NCBI GenBank assembly: GCA_937951895.1
Contig: CALFER010000054.1
Span: 30,337-94,336 of the forward strand
From: an uncultured bacterium
Lineage (GTDB): Bacteria > CSSED10-310 > CALFER01
Length of the DNA: 64,000 nt
Reading direction: 5' to 3'
Shown here piece after piece: positions 50,402 to 59,785 of the stretch. Within the stretch, counting starts at the first letter, position 1, and every line of letters begins with the position of its first letter. Made by a program: the position numbers and the translations under genes. The notes beneath the pieces are model-generated. The model worked only from the letters and a program-made list of their open reading frames with translations, did no database searches and was not told where the DNA came from.

Positions 50402-52483
50402 TCAACTCGGTCTGTTCGAATTGGAATCCTTCGACAACAGCGTTTCGATCAATCGTTCCATTTGCTGACGAGCGGCTGAGGCATCGTGTTTCTGGAGATC
50501 GCGTTCCGCATCCGCGAGTCGCTTTTCCGCGCTCTCACGCTGTACCGCCAACCCCGTCAGATGCTCACGAATCGCATCGAGCTTTTTCTCGGGATCCTTC
50601 CCCGTCTTTCGCCTTTCCGCTCTTCTGGACAGCCGTTTCATGTTGATTCCAGCGAATCCGCCGATCAGAGTCGATGCCGCCAGACCGCCGTACCAATACG
50701 GACTCGCCTTGGGTTGCCAGTTCATGACAAAGCAGATCGCCGTCGAGATTGCGGACAGGATGATCACCGCGATGTTGATCCAGATCCATCGGTTTCTCCA
50801 GTCATCCCGTCGGGCGATCTTTCTGACGTGATCGAGACGCGGTTTGAGAGTGGATTCGAGATTCTCACAATGCGCGATTTCGCTTCGCGCGGCGGTCACG
50901 ATTCGTTTCAGCGCGTCGACACCACCCAGTTTTTCCAGCAGATTGCGGAGCGGTTCTTCGGATGTCCATCCCTTGCTTTTCGCCATCTCGCAGATTCGGG
51001 TCAGATCGAATGAATGCGCATCCCAACCGCCCTGCCTCAGCCGATTCCGCAACTCGATTTCCGCCACACTGGTAAACACGAGCGATGCGATCGGAGCATC
51101 CGGGGTAATCCTGGCGAACAGATCGAGTGCTTTTTCGGAACCGATTCTTGCAAGAATCGATATCGCGAGTCGATCCGTCTCCGATTGAGATCCCGGTTTG
51201 AGCTGGAGCATCTGTTTCTCAATTTTTACAGCAGGCGCACGGATCACCGCCGTCATGATTTCGTCATGTTGCTCCGACGCTGCTCCGGCTTCGACAAGCG
51301 CCATGATCGCTTCCTCACTCTGCATCTCGCCCAGCACCCGGATCACGTCAATCTCCAGCTCAGGCCTCGCCACCCACCGCTTCAGCAATCCGATCGTGTA
51401 CGCATTCGCGACGCGACCGACGCCGCGAACCACAGCAGGTCCGATGCGGCTCAGATCCTGCTGGATGAGCAGTTCGAGGAATCGGGCAGCAGGTTCATCC
51501 TCCGCACGACTCAGGAGCGCTGCCAGCAGCTCGAATCCTTCCTGGCAGAAGACGGAAAGCGGTCGTTCGAATCGCGTGCGAGCCGTATTCAGTTCGAAAA
51601 GCCGCCCCGCAACATCCATCAACACGTCTGATGTGATTTTCTCGAGAATCCCGAATGCCAGAGTTCGATTGGAATCGACCGGATCGAACAGGAACCGGAT
51701 CGCGAGGGGTCGGATCGATTGAGGAGTCAGCACATCGAGCAGTGCCAGTGCGCGGTAACGGATATCCGGGTCCGCATCATCCAGAAGCGGCATGACCCGC
51801 TCCGCGCTCGACGGATGCGCAATTCTCGAGATGATTTCCACTGCTGCCTGCCCGGCCGCGCCAGGATGTCCGAGCAGTGTGTGGAGCTGGTCGAGAACCT
51901 GTTCGTTACGACTTTTCGACAAACCTTCGATGACGCGGGCACGGGATTGCGACTCGAGAGCATTCAGGGAATCAATCATCAGATTCAGCGCCCAGACACG
52001 TCCTCCCTGGATCATTCCCTCGATCGCCGCCATATGGACTTTGGGATCGGAAGACCCGAGATATCCTCTGAACAGGTCCGCCAGCGACGGATCATCACCA
52101 CGCGCAACGATGGGGATCAGTTCGAGACGCAGTGTGGAATCGATCCGATCATCATCCAGAGCTTTCCGGACATGCGGATACGATCGCTCGACGGGAAGCG
52201 ATTTTAGAGTTTCCGATGCCGAGGTGCGCACGTGGAAAACCTCGCTGTCGAGCAGTGACATGAGACCGGGCACGATCGCCGGATGGTCCTTCTTCCGAAG
52301 CAACTCACCGATCCGATCGCGAACCACACTGCTGTTGTCGTTCAGTCCCTGCAACAGCAGCCGAACAGCCTGGATTTCGGAGTGGCCGGCGAGAGTCGTT
52401 ACGGCGGCCAATCGCACATCGCGTTCACGCGAATTCAGCTTTTCCGACAGATCATCCCAATATCTGCGATCAAATTCCGTCAT
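50402..52483 (-). CDS. HEAT-repeat membrane protein
   Basis: 693 residues from ATG 52483 (GGAGG 6 bases upstream). The frame is open to 52681, but that extension would overlap the divergent YfhO-like gene and has no ribosome site. Residues about 10-490 are HEAT-like helical repeats (e.g. ERDVRLAAVTTLAGH, VVRDRIGELLRKKDHPAIVPGLM, VHMAAIEGMIQGGRVWAL split over repeats). Two membrane helices follow around 590-640 (WIWINIAVIILSAISTAICF and YWYGGLAASTLIGGFAGI). The C-terminus is a charged coiled coil (about 645-690). Probably a cytoplasmic scaffold tethered to the inner membrane; function unknown. Confidence 0.8.
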   Translation of the reverse strand: MTEFDRRYWDDLSEKLNSRERDVRLAAVTTLAGHSEIQAVRLLLQGLNDNSSVVRDRIGELLRKKDHPAIVPGLMSLLDSEVFHVRTSASETLKSLPVERSYPHVRKALDDDRIDSTLRLELIPIVARGDDPSLADLFRGYLGSSDPKVHMAAIEGMIQGGRVWALNLMIDSLNALESQSRARVIEGLSKSRNEQVLDQLHTLLGHPGAAGQAAVEIISRIAHPSSAERVMPLLDDADPDIRYRALALLDVLTPQSIRPLAIRFLFDPVDSNRTLAFGILEKITSDVLMDVAGRLFELNTARTRFERPLSVFCQEGFELLAALLSRAEDEPAARFLELLIQQDLSRIGPAVVRGVGRVANAYTIGLLKRWVARPELEIDVIRVLGEMQSEEAIMALVEAGAASEQHDEIMTAVIRAPAVKIEKQMLQLKPGSQSETDRLAISILARIGSEKALDLFARITPDAPIASLVFTSVAEIELRNRLRQGGWDAHSFDLTRICEMAKSKGWTSEEPLRNLLEKLGGVDALKRIVTAARSEIAHCENLESTLKPRLDHVRKIARRDDWRNRWIWINIAVIILSAISTAICFVMNWQPKASPYWYGGLAASTLIGGFAGINMKRLSRRAERRKTGKDPEKKLDAIREHLTGLAVQRESAEKRLADAERDLQKHDASAARQQMERLIETLLSKDSNSNRPS

Positions 52484-52548
52484 GAGCACCTCCCGCTGCT
52501 CACTCATATTACAGGAAGTCGACGAATCTTGCCACTCCGCATCCGGGA

Positions 52549-52578
52549 CTGACAACGACGGGTCGATCCTGCTATGAT
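52549..52578 (+). promoter_or_regulatory. Candidate sigma-70 promoter of the envelope operon
   Basis: CTGACA (52549-52554), an 18-base spacer and TATGAT (52573-52578), each 5 of 6 to consensus. The leader to ATG 52599 would be about 14 bases. Confidence 0.5.
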
Positions 52579-52598
52579 CGCTGCGGAGATTCCAATCG

Positions 52599-54977
52599 AT
52601 GCCCACGACCGGATCTGCACCTGACCGTTCCTGGCTTGCGGATGCCTCAATCGCATCCCTCCTCGTGTGCCTGCTCTTCATCGGTGCTCACCCGGCCGCG
52701 TTTCTCAGTGGCCATCCGCCATTCCCGGCGAACCTGCTTGCCCACTACGAACCCTGGCGCTCCGACACCCCGGCCTCCCTGTCAGGACCGGTCAACTGGA
52801 TTTTATTCGACGAAGTTCTCGAGTTTTTTCCCTGGCGCGAATTTCTCAGGAACGCCCTTTCGCACGGCACAATCCCCCTCTGGGATCCGACCGCATTCTG
52901 CGGGTACCCGTTCGCCGGTCTCTTTCAAAACGCCCTACTCTACCCGCCCGACCGCCTGTTCGACATCGTCCCGTTCAACTGGTACCCCACTCTGAGGGGG
53001 CTTCTGCATCACCTGCTCGCCGCGGTCGGCACAGTTCTGTACCTCCGCCGGTTCCGCCTCGGACGCCCAGCCGTCATCCTGGGCGCCATCTGCTTCAGTT
53101 CCTGCGGATTCATGACGGTCTGGTTCGGTCACCCGCACATGAAAACAGCTGTCTGGCTCCCCTTCATTCTCGCCGGTATCGATCGGATGTTTGCCCGGAA
53201 ACGTTTTGCGTTCCCGCAACTGGCTCTGTCCATAACCCTCTGCCTGACCGCGGGTCACATCGAAACCGCCCTTCATATCGGAACGATCGCCGCCCTCTAT
53301 ACGCTCGCTGAACACCTCCGCCACCCCTTCCGGAACTCCCTGGAGGGGTTCGCCCGTGCAGCCGCCGCCACGTTTCTCGCCGTCCTGGCCACCATGGGCA
53401 TGGCGTTACCTTTCGCCGAATATCTCACTCTCTCGTCAGCCTACGCCGCCCGTTCCGACGGCGTCGTCGTCCAGCCATATCTCGATGCCATCCTTTCCCT
53501 GACTCACCTGATGCCCCGTCTGTTCGGATCGAATGCCGATGGCACGTACTGGTATCGCGGGTTCAATACCGCCGAAATCAACGGAGGGTTCATCGGCTTC
53601 CTCCCGCTCGCACTCGGGCTTCTCGCCATCATCCGTCTCCGGAAGCATCCCGCTGTCCTGTCCCACACCGTCGTTGCCTTCATCTGCGCCGCCGTCGTCT
53701 ATCGGATCCCCCCAATCTACGATCTTGCGCTGTTTCTGCCCGGATATCGCATGAGCTACAATTTCAGGCTCGTTCTCCCGCTGGCATTCTCGATGATCGT
53801 TCTGGCGTCGTTTCAACTCGATGCCCTCGTTCGCCGTGTCCGCCGCCTCGACAGCATTCTGCTCGCCATCGGTCTCCCCGGATTCCTGCTTGCCGGCTCC
53901 ATTCCCCTCTGGATCGACCGGATCCCCGCAGTGCCCGGTTCGACGCGCATCACGCATTTTTCCGATATCATCGTCCTGCTGGTTGCCTCGGCATCCATCA
54001 TCCTTCTCGCGATCTCACCCCGCCTGCGACGTTCCCGGATGACTCCCTGGGTTGTCATCGCACTCTCCACGACCGAACTCATGTGGAGCGCTCGCGGATA
54101 CAATCGGGATTGCGATCCGTCGATTCTGTTCCAGGACCCGCCCGGCCTCGAACTGCTGCAACCCTCGTCACCTGACCGGATCTTCCGCATCCTTCCGCTC
54201 GGATACACCTTCCCCCCGCATCTCTGCAGCATTTTCGGTTTTCATGACATCCGGGGCAACGATGCGCTGACCCCTCTCCACGTCGAGGATCTGGCGGCCG
54301 TCGCCCAGCCCGAAATCCGCGACCCGCGCATGCTCCCGGCGTTGCGGATGATGCGATTCGACACGCCGATATCGCCGGTCTGGAATGCGTTGAACATCGA
54401 GCGCGTCGCCATTCCGGCCACCCATCCGGTACCCTCGCTGAGCGGACTGGTTTTTGAAGCCAGCGCCGGCTCGCTTCGGATCTTCCGCAACCCGGCCGCG
54501 CTGCCGCGAACCTTTCTCGTGCCGGCCTGGAAACCCTGTTCCTCATCCGAGCAGGCCTCGGATTGGATTCGTTCAGGTGAGGTGGAACTGCGACACCAGG
54601 CCCTGGTCATGGACGAACAGCTCGAACGGGCGGGCGAGGAGTCCGCCGGCCGATCGGTGATCGAACGATACGATCTCCAGGAGGTGGTCGTGACGGTCGA
54701 CACCGAGTCTCCGGCGATGCTCGTGATGTCCGATACGTTTTTTCCAGGCTGGCGCGCCATGATCGACGGGAAAACCGAGTCCCTTCATCGCGTGAACATC
54801 ATGATGCGAGGCGTCCTGGTGCCGCCGGGCCGATCCCGGGTACACCTGGTCTATCGGCCCCTCTCGGTCGAACTCGGTCTGTTCTGCACCTCGCTCGCCG
54901 CATTGACGCTTGCAGCAGCCTGCGTCCGATCGTTCCGGAAACGGTCCGGGTTGCCAGTCGAACCGCAATCGGTATAA
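52599..54977 (+). CDS. YfhO-family multispanning membrane protein
   Basis: 792 residues with about 12 membrane helices in the first two thirds, beginning SIASLLVCLLFIGAHPAAFL. YfhO-type features are the early WDPTAFCGYPFAGLFQNALLYPPD, CFSSCGFMTVWFGHPHMKTAVWLPFILAG, and a C-terminal extracytoplasmic domain with SDTFFPGWRAMIDGK before the last helix. YfhO proteins are GT-C-like and implicated in glycosylating envelope polymers, though biochemistry is sparse. It lies 9 bases before the LPS-kinase-like gene, pointing to lipopolysaccharide or surface glycan modification. Confidence 0.85.
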   Translation: MPTTGSAPDRSWLADASIASLLVCLLFIGAHPAAFLSGHPPFPANLLAHYEPWRSDTPASLSGPVNWILFDEVLEFFPWREFLRNALSHGTIPLWDPTAFCGYPFAGLFQNALLYPPDRLFDIVPFNWYPTLRGLLHHLLAAVGTVLYLRRFRLGRPAVILGAICFSSCGFMTVWFGHPHMKTAVWLPFILAGIDRMFARKRFAFPQLALSITLCLTAGHIETALHIGTIAALYTLAEHLRHPFRNSLEGFARAAAATFLAVLATMGMALPFAEYLTLSSAYAARSDGVVVQPYLDAILSLTHLMPRLFGSNADGTYWYRGFNTAEINGGFIGFLPLALGLLAIIRLRKHPAVLSHTVVAFICAAVVYRIPPIYDLALFLPGYRMSYNFRLVLPLAFSMIVLASFQLDALVRRVRRLDSILLAIGLPGFLLAGSIPLWIDRIPAVPGSTRITHFSDIIVLLVASASIILLAISPRLRRSRMTPWVVIALSTTELMWSARGYNRDCDPSILFQDPPGLELLQPSSPDRIFRILPLGYTFPPHLCSIFGFHDIRGNDALTPLHVEDLAAVAQPEIRDPRMLPALRMMRFDTPISPVWNALNIERVAIPATHPVPSLSGLVFEASAGSLRIFRNPAALPRTFLVPAWKPCSSSEQASDWIRSGEVELRHQALVMDEQLERAGEESAGRSVIERYDLQEVVVTVDTESPAMLVMSDTFFPGWRAMIDGKTESLHRVNIMMRGVLVPPGRSRVHLVYRPLSVELGLFCTSLAALTLAAACVRSFRKRSGLPVEPQSV

Positions 54978-54986
54978 ACTCGACGC

Positions 54987-55751
54987 ATGTCCTCCCCTAC
55001 CGCTCCCGACACGCGCATCACCTTCCGCATTCAGCATGCGACCTGCATCTGTCCTGCGGATTTGGTGACGGAATTCGAGCAGATCTATGTCAGGTGGCAC
55101 TGGGTGCATGATTTTTTCAAGTCGCAGAAAGGCGCCAAAGTGGTTCGCGGCCGCCAACCACTGCTGCTCGGAACCATCGCCGGCCGGCCCGTTCTGGTCA
55201 AACGGCTCGCACACGGCGGACTCCTGGCGCGACTCACCCGTGATCGTTTTCTGAGCGCTTCATTTCTGGACGAACATCTGCACGTGGTCGATCGACTTCG
55301 CGAACTGAACGTACCGACACCCCGCGTACTGTTCAGCACATTCCGACGGGAAAATGGCTTCATCCGAGCTGAAATCGGCGTCGATTACATCGGCCCGGGT
55401 ATGGATACCGCGGATCTTCTCTTTGGCAAACAGGGGAAGAAAGCGGCGGGTTGGGAGCAGATCTCGAGGGGCATCGGTCGTCTCGTCCGGCACCTTCACT
55501 CGATCGGTTTCCGGCACCCGGATCTGAACCTGATGAATTTTTACCGTCATTCGGCCGGGGAGCTGCACATCCTGGATATGATCAAATCGAAACCTCCCGG
55601 AGGGAAGCTTTCGATGCTGTCGCAATCCCGGAACCTGGCGAGGCTGATGCGATCCGTCCGCAAACTCGGCCGTCGATTCGAGCCATCCTATGTCGAGGGG
55701 ATCTGTGAGGGCATCATGGACGGGTACAGGTCGACGGATGCCGCGCATTGA
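54987..55751 (+). CDS. Lipopolysaccharide kinase (Kdo/WaaP family)
   Basis: 254 residues. The KdkA/WaaP protein-kinase-like fold is indicated by LLGTIAGRPVLVKRLAHGGLL (ATP-site Lys), ARLTRDRFLSASFLDE, the helix LHVVDRLRELNVPTPRVL and the catalytic loop HSIGFRHPDLNLMNF (Asp in HPDLN), then LHILDMIKSK in the DFG position. These enzymes phosphorylate Kdo or heptose of the LPS inner core on the cytoplasmic side. It starts 9 bases after the YfhO-like gene and overlaps the GT9 gene by 14 bases, so this is one operon. Confidence 0.82.
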   Translation: MSSPTAPDTRITFRIQHATCICPADLVTEFEQIYVRWHWVHDFFKSQKGAKVVRGRQPLLLGTIAGRPVLVKRLAHGGLLARLTRDRFLSASFLDEHLHVVDRLRELNVPTPRVLFSTFRRENGFIRAEIGVDYIGPGMDTADLLFGKQGKKAAGWEQISRGIGRLVRHLHSIGFRHPDLNLMNFYRHSAGELHILDMIKSKPPGGKLSMLSQSRNLARLMRSVRKLGRRFEPSYVEGICEGIMDGYRSTDAAH

Positions 55752-56757
55752 GGCCCGCCGGATCTGCCTGATCCGCCTCTCGGCGATCGGCGACATCGTT
55801 CACGGGCTCGCGCTCGCCAACGGACTCCGCCGCGGGTACGCCGACGCCCACCTCACATGGATTCTCGAGCCGATCGGTTACGAAATGATGCGCGAGCAGC
55901 GGGTGATCGACGAGTTCATCGTTTTTCACCGGAAAAAGGGGGTCGATGGGTGGCGGGACCTGCACCGGATCCTGCGGCAGCGCTCGTTCGATCTCCTGCT
56001 GACCCCTCAGATCAGCTTCAAATCGAGTCTGGTCAGTTTTTTCGTGCGATCGACGATCAAGATGGGTTTTGATTTTGCGCGATCCCGAGAACTGCACTGG
56101 TTTTTCACCAACCGGCATCTGCCCGCACATGCGCCTCAGCACGTGCTGGATCAGTTCCGTGAATTCCTGACCGCGCTGGACATCCCCATCGCTCCCCCGG
56201 AATGGAACATCCGGTTCACGGACGATGAACTGGCCGGGAAGGCAACGTTCTTCGAGCGATTCCGTGCGCCGGTGGTCGGGTTCATCCCGGCCTCGTCGAA
56301 TCCCGACAAGGACTGGACGCCGGAGGGATACAGCCGCGCGATCGAGCATGTGACGGATCGGTACGGGATGGAACCGCTCATCATCGGCGGGCCGGGGAAA
56401 CGCGAGAAAGAGTTTGCAGACGAGGTATGCCGGTTGAGTCGCCGGCCGCCCGCGGTGGCACTCGAACGCCCGATCCGGAAAACGATGTGGCAGCTTTCGG
56501 GCTGCCGGTTGGTGATCGGACCGGATACCGGACCGCTGCATATCGCGGTCGCACTCGGGATCCCCGTCATCGGCCTCTTCGGTTACTCGAATCCGCGCCG
56601 CTGCGGTCCTTACTATTCACGTGAGTTGATCGTCGATCGCTACACCGATCCGGGTGAGGAGACGGGTCCGATTCGTCGGCGGGTCAGGCCGGGGAGAATG
56701 GCACGGATCACACCGGAAGAGGTGATTGCGCGGATCGATCAGGCGCTCGGGGTATAA
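55738..56757 (+). CDS. Glycosyltransferase family 9 (heptosyltransferase-like)
   Basis: 339 residues from ATG 55738, inside the end of the kinase gene. GT9 hallmarks are the N-terminal ICLIRLSAIGDIVHGLALAN, VVGFIPASSNPDKDWTPEGY, LIIGGPGKREKE, and the donor-site CRLVIGPDTGPLHIAVALGIPVIGLFG. It probably transfers heptose to the LPS core. The overlap with the LPS kinase supports a shared role. The 3' end overlaps the convergent ogt gene by 50 bases. Confidence 0.9.
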   Translation: MPRIEARRICLIRLSAIGDIVHGLALANGLRRGYADAHLTWILEPIGYEMMREQRVIDEFIVFHRKKGVDGWRDLHRILRQRSFDLLLTPQISFKSSLVSFFVRSTIKMGFDFARSRELHWFFTNRHLPAHAPQHVLDQFREFLTALDIPIAPPEWNIRFTDDELAGKATFFERFRAPVVGFIPASSNPDKDWTPEGYSRAIEHVTDRYGMEPLIIGGPGKREKEFADEVCRLSRRPPAVALERPIRKTMWQLSGCRLVIGPDTGPLHIAVALGIPVIGLFGYSNPRRCGPYYSRELIVDRYTDPGEETGPIRRRVRPGRMARITPEEVIARIDQALGV

Positions 56758-57286
56758 GCACTCGTCCCCGGGAGTCGAACCGTATACCCTCCATCTCGAG
56801 CAACGCGCGCTTCATCGAAAGCCCGCCCTGATATCCACCGAGCGAACCATCCGATCGAATCGCCCGATGACACGGGACGACGATCGGAAACGGATTGGTC
56901 GCGAGGGCCGTGCCGATGGCGCGGGCGGCGTTCGGATCGCCGAGATCACGGGCGAGTCGGCCATAACTCCGCACCTCGCCTCGCAAAATCGCATGCTCGG
57001 CGATCAGCACACGCCTCTGAAAAGGGCTGCATCGATCCAGACGGACACAATCGAGCGAGAACCGGATCGGCGATCCGTCACAGAATGCCCGGATCCGAAC
57101 GATGAGTTCATCGATGTCGGGATCCGTCGCATGCTTGATGCCACTCTCGCTGTCGACCGGTTTACCGCGTAATCCGCCTGTCTGTCCGGGCAAATCGATC
57201 CGCAGAACGGCAGGTTCACGCTCCAGCCGTTCCCAGATCAGAGTCATCTCGCCAAACCGCGTTCGGAAAGAGGTCTGAAATATCAT
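56708..57286 (-). CDS. ogt: Methylated-DNA--[protein]-cysteine S-methyltransferase
   Basis: 192 residues. The active site is IVVPCHRAIRSDGSLGGYQGG with acceptor Cys139, preceded by the DNA-binding segment SYGRLARDLGDPNAARAIGTALATNP (split across the helix-turn-helix with the Arg finger AARAIG). It repairs O6-alkylguanine by self-methylation, once only. The N-terminal domain is poorly conserved as usual. Its 3' end overlaps the GT9 gene tail to tail. Confidence 0.93.
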   Translation of the reverse strand: MIFQTSFRTRFGEMTLIWERLEREPAVLRIDLPGQTGGLRGKPVDSESGIKHATDPDIDELIVRIRAFCDGSPIRFSLDCVRLDRCSPFQRRVLIAEHAILRGEVRSYGRLARDLGDPNAARAIGTALATNPFPIVVPCHRAIRSDGSLGGYQGGLSMKRALLEMEGIRFDSRGRVLIPRAPDRSAQSPLPV

Positions 57287-57350
57287 GAAACTGTTTCCTC
57301 TCTACCAGGATCGGAATCAACGGTCCAACTGCCGACGGGCACCGACGGCT

Positions 57351-59714
57351 TCAGAGGTCGAACAGATAGGTTACCTTCAGATAGACCGCATTGCGATACG
57401 TACGGGCATCGAAAAAACGCTCGTGGCGCTCCTGATCGAAATCAAACGGTGACAGGTTGTTTTCCACGACCAGATAGATGTGCGATCCGGGCAGATAGGA
57501 ATAGGACATCATCAGAGAGGTTCCATAATCGTCGAAGATCTGATCGGTGTCGATGTACTGGGACACGATCGCCCGGAGTTGGAAATCCTGCCCGATCGAG
57601 TAAGTCACCTTGTTCCGGATGATGTATTGTTCGACGTTCTCCCAACCACCCTGCGACAGAATGAACCCGGAAGACGGATCGTACCGGCGAACGCGATCGA
57701 AACTGCATTCCCAGCCCAGTCGACCGGTCACTTTCCACCGGAACCAGGCATAATACTGTTCGAGTTTCGAGTAGTGATGAGTCCCGTAGTAAGCACCGGC
57801 ACCGCCTCCGTTCCATCCTCCGTCAGTCCATTCCCATCCGATTTCCAGCAGATTTACGCGATTGTTCCCGTTTCCGAGCGTCTCGAAAAAATAGTCGGCC
57901 AGTGGATCACGAATATCCCCCTCATCATCCCGCTCGAAGTCCCCGAATTTTTCATACGTACGATCTTCGCGCCAGGTGTAACACGCGTATATCTCGGCAT
58001 GGTTGTCGAATTCGATTCCCGTCCAGAGATCCGCGGACACTTTCGTCAACTTCGCCGGATCGTCCCTCGAAACGGCATACTCGATGTGCGACACGCCGCT
58101 GATCGAATCCAGAACGGACTGATTCGGGTCGGTCCAGGCGACACCCTGCCTGAGCGACAGGTTGCGGTTTCCGATTTCACTGATGCGGCTGTACCCGAGT
58201 CCCGGATGGAAGGCATCGTCCGTCTCCATCCAGCGAATACGTGTATCCCATCCGTAACCGAAGTATCGGACCTCGAGTTGACTGTAATCACCCTCGTCGG
58301 CGCGCTCTTCGATGAACCACGGCCGGGTTTCGGGACGATACCAGGTTCGATAATGATTCAGTTGTGCGCGCCAGTTCCCCCTGTTCATGCTCAGATCGAC
58401 TCCCGCGAGCAGATTGTAGGGATTCCCGACATGCTCGAATTGTTCACCATGATCGTTCTCGAAATCAGAAAGTGCATCATCGTTGCGTTGTCCGACGAGC
58501 CAGCCCGAAACCGTCCAGCCGGCGGGGTGCGAGGAGATGGATCGGAGCGCGAGAAATCCTGCGTCGGTCTGATCGGCGGTCGAACCGTGCACGAGCATGG
58601 CGGCGTAATCCGTCGATGCACCCTGCCCGGTTACCTTGAAGCCTGCATCGATATCCACGATCCGTCTGGAATAAAAAGGAGTCTGCTCACAAGGCGACAC
58701 GAAGATCGCGTTGTTCTCACGGAAGAACGTCCGCCGCTCCTCCAGATAGATCTCCTCACCGGTCAGATTGACCTGATCGGCATCCGCCTCGACCTGCGCA
58801 AAATCCGGGTTGATGGTCACATTGACCGTCTGGCGGGGTGAGGGGTTCCAGATCAGATCGAGGCCGGGGTCGAGATCACCGTCGCGATCCCATCCATTTT
58901 TCTGGCCGTAACTCGTCACGCGCTCATCCGCTTCGAAGAACGCTCCGGTGAGAGACGGAATCACCTGGAAGAAGAGGGGTTTCCGAATCTGGATCAGATT
59001 ATCGAGATGCCCGAAGAGCCGTCCATCGAGAGACCCGTTCTGGTTGTCGGGAATGAAGCACCATTCCGACACGTCACGATTGGGTATCGATACCCGAACG
59101 ACATCGAATCCCCAGGTCATGTTTTCGCTCCAGTCGAATCTCAGGATTTTAAAAGGAATTCTGAATTCCGCCGTCCAGCCGTCCTCTCGGATCCGGGTCG
59201 CCACCTCCCATAATCCGTCCCACCCCATGTCGACCTGCTCGCCGTTGCCCGTTGACACGAGATCGCGTTGGGTTCCGATCGGGTTGGTCTGGAAGAAATA
59301 GCAGGATCGATGGTCGTGGAAGGAATCGATGTAGATGCAGACGGAGTCATCGAGATCGAGGTTGTCGTCGCGCCGGGAGAGTGCGTGTTGCAGGCGCACC
59401 GGATCGGCATTCGTCATGACGATGAAAACGTAGAGATTGTCGCTGTCGTGCGCGCAGCGGATCCATGTTTCATGCGGTGTTCGCTCGCCTTTGCCCGGAT
59501 CCCTCCGAAGTCGGAACTCACCCTGAGCGATCGCCGATTGCCAGCAGGGATCGGAATCCAGTCCGTCAACGGCCGGTTGAGTTTCGATGTATGTCGAGGC
59601 GATCGAGCGGGACGGCTGATCCGGGGGATGCGCGTTCAGGTCTGTGCATAGAGACAACGTGAGCAGACAGGAGATGAAAGTGAGATGTCTGAGAAACGAA
59701 GTGCAGGTCTTCAT
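57351..59714 (-). CDS. DUF5916 protein: CBM9-like domain plus outer-membrane beta-barrel
   Basis: 787 residues from ATG 59714, where the signal peptide begins (MKTCTSFLRHLTFISCLLTL..., about 1-25). The frame is open to 59741 but neither start has a clear ribosome site. A CBM9-like N-terminal domain (about 35-215) contains TQPAVDGLDSDPCWQSA, DDSVCIYIDSFHD and EFRIPFKILRF. The DUF5916 signature NPDFAQVEADADQVNLTGEE with the following ERRTFFREN is clear. The C-terminal ~450 residues alternate like a beta-barrel and end VYLKVTYLFDL, with a terminal aromatic-x-Leu pattern. Role unknown; probably an outer-membrane carbohydrate- or peptide-related protein. Divergent from the beta-helix gene. Confidence 0.88.
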   Translation of the reverse strand: MKTCTSFLRHLTFISCLLTLSLCTDLNAHPPDQPSRSIASTYIETQPAVDGLDSDPCWQSAIAQGEFRLRRDPGKGERTPHETWIRCAHDSDNLYVFIVMTNADPVRLQHALSRRDDNLDLDDSVCIYIDSFHDHRSCYFFQTNPIGTQRDLVSTGNGEQVDMGWDGLWEVATRIREDGWTAEFRIPFKILRFDWSENMTWGFDVVRVSIPNRDVSEWCFIPDNQNGSLDGRLFGHLDNLIQIRKPLFFQVIPSLTGAFFEADERVTSYGQKNGWDRDGDLDPGLDLIWNPSPRQTVNVTINPDFAQVEADADQVNLTGEEIYLEERRTFFRENNAIFVSPCEQTPFYSRRIVDIDAGFKVTGQGASTDYAAMLVHGSTADQTDAGFLALRSISSHPAGWTVSGWLVGQRNDDALSDFENDHGEQFEHVGNPYNLLAGVDLSMNRGNWRAQLNHYRTWYRPETRPWFIEERADEGDYSQLEVRYFGYGWDTRIRWMETDDAFHPGLGYSRISEIGNRNLSLRQGVAWTDPNQSVLDSISGVSHIEYAVSRDDPAKLTKVSADLWTGIEFDNHAEIYACYTWREDRTYEKFGDFERDDEGDIRDPLADYFFETLGNGNNRVNLLEIGWEWTDGGWNGGGAGAYYGTHHYSKLEQYYAWFRWKVTGRLGWECSFDRVRRYDPSSGFILSQGGWENVEQYIIRNKVTYSIGQDFQLRAIVSQYIDTDQIFDDYGTSLMMSYSYLPGSHIYLVVENNLSPFDFDQERHERFFDARTYRNAVYLKVTYLFDL

Positions 59715-59717
59715 ACT

Positions 59718-59746
59718 TTGTTTTATCGATCCGATACCCATATAAT
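59718..59746 (+). promoter_or_regulatory. Sigma-70 promoter of the CSLREA beta-helix gene
   Basis: TTGTTT (59718-59723), a 17-base spacer and a perfect TATAAT (59741-59746), 39 bases before ATG 59786. CGGAGG lies about 10 bases before the ATG. It overlaps the divergent DUF5916 start region. Confidence 0.7.
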
Positions 59747-59785
59747 TAAAGCAGAAATCACAATCGCAGTTCGGAGGTTTTCCAG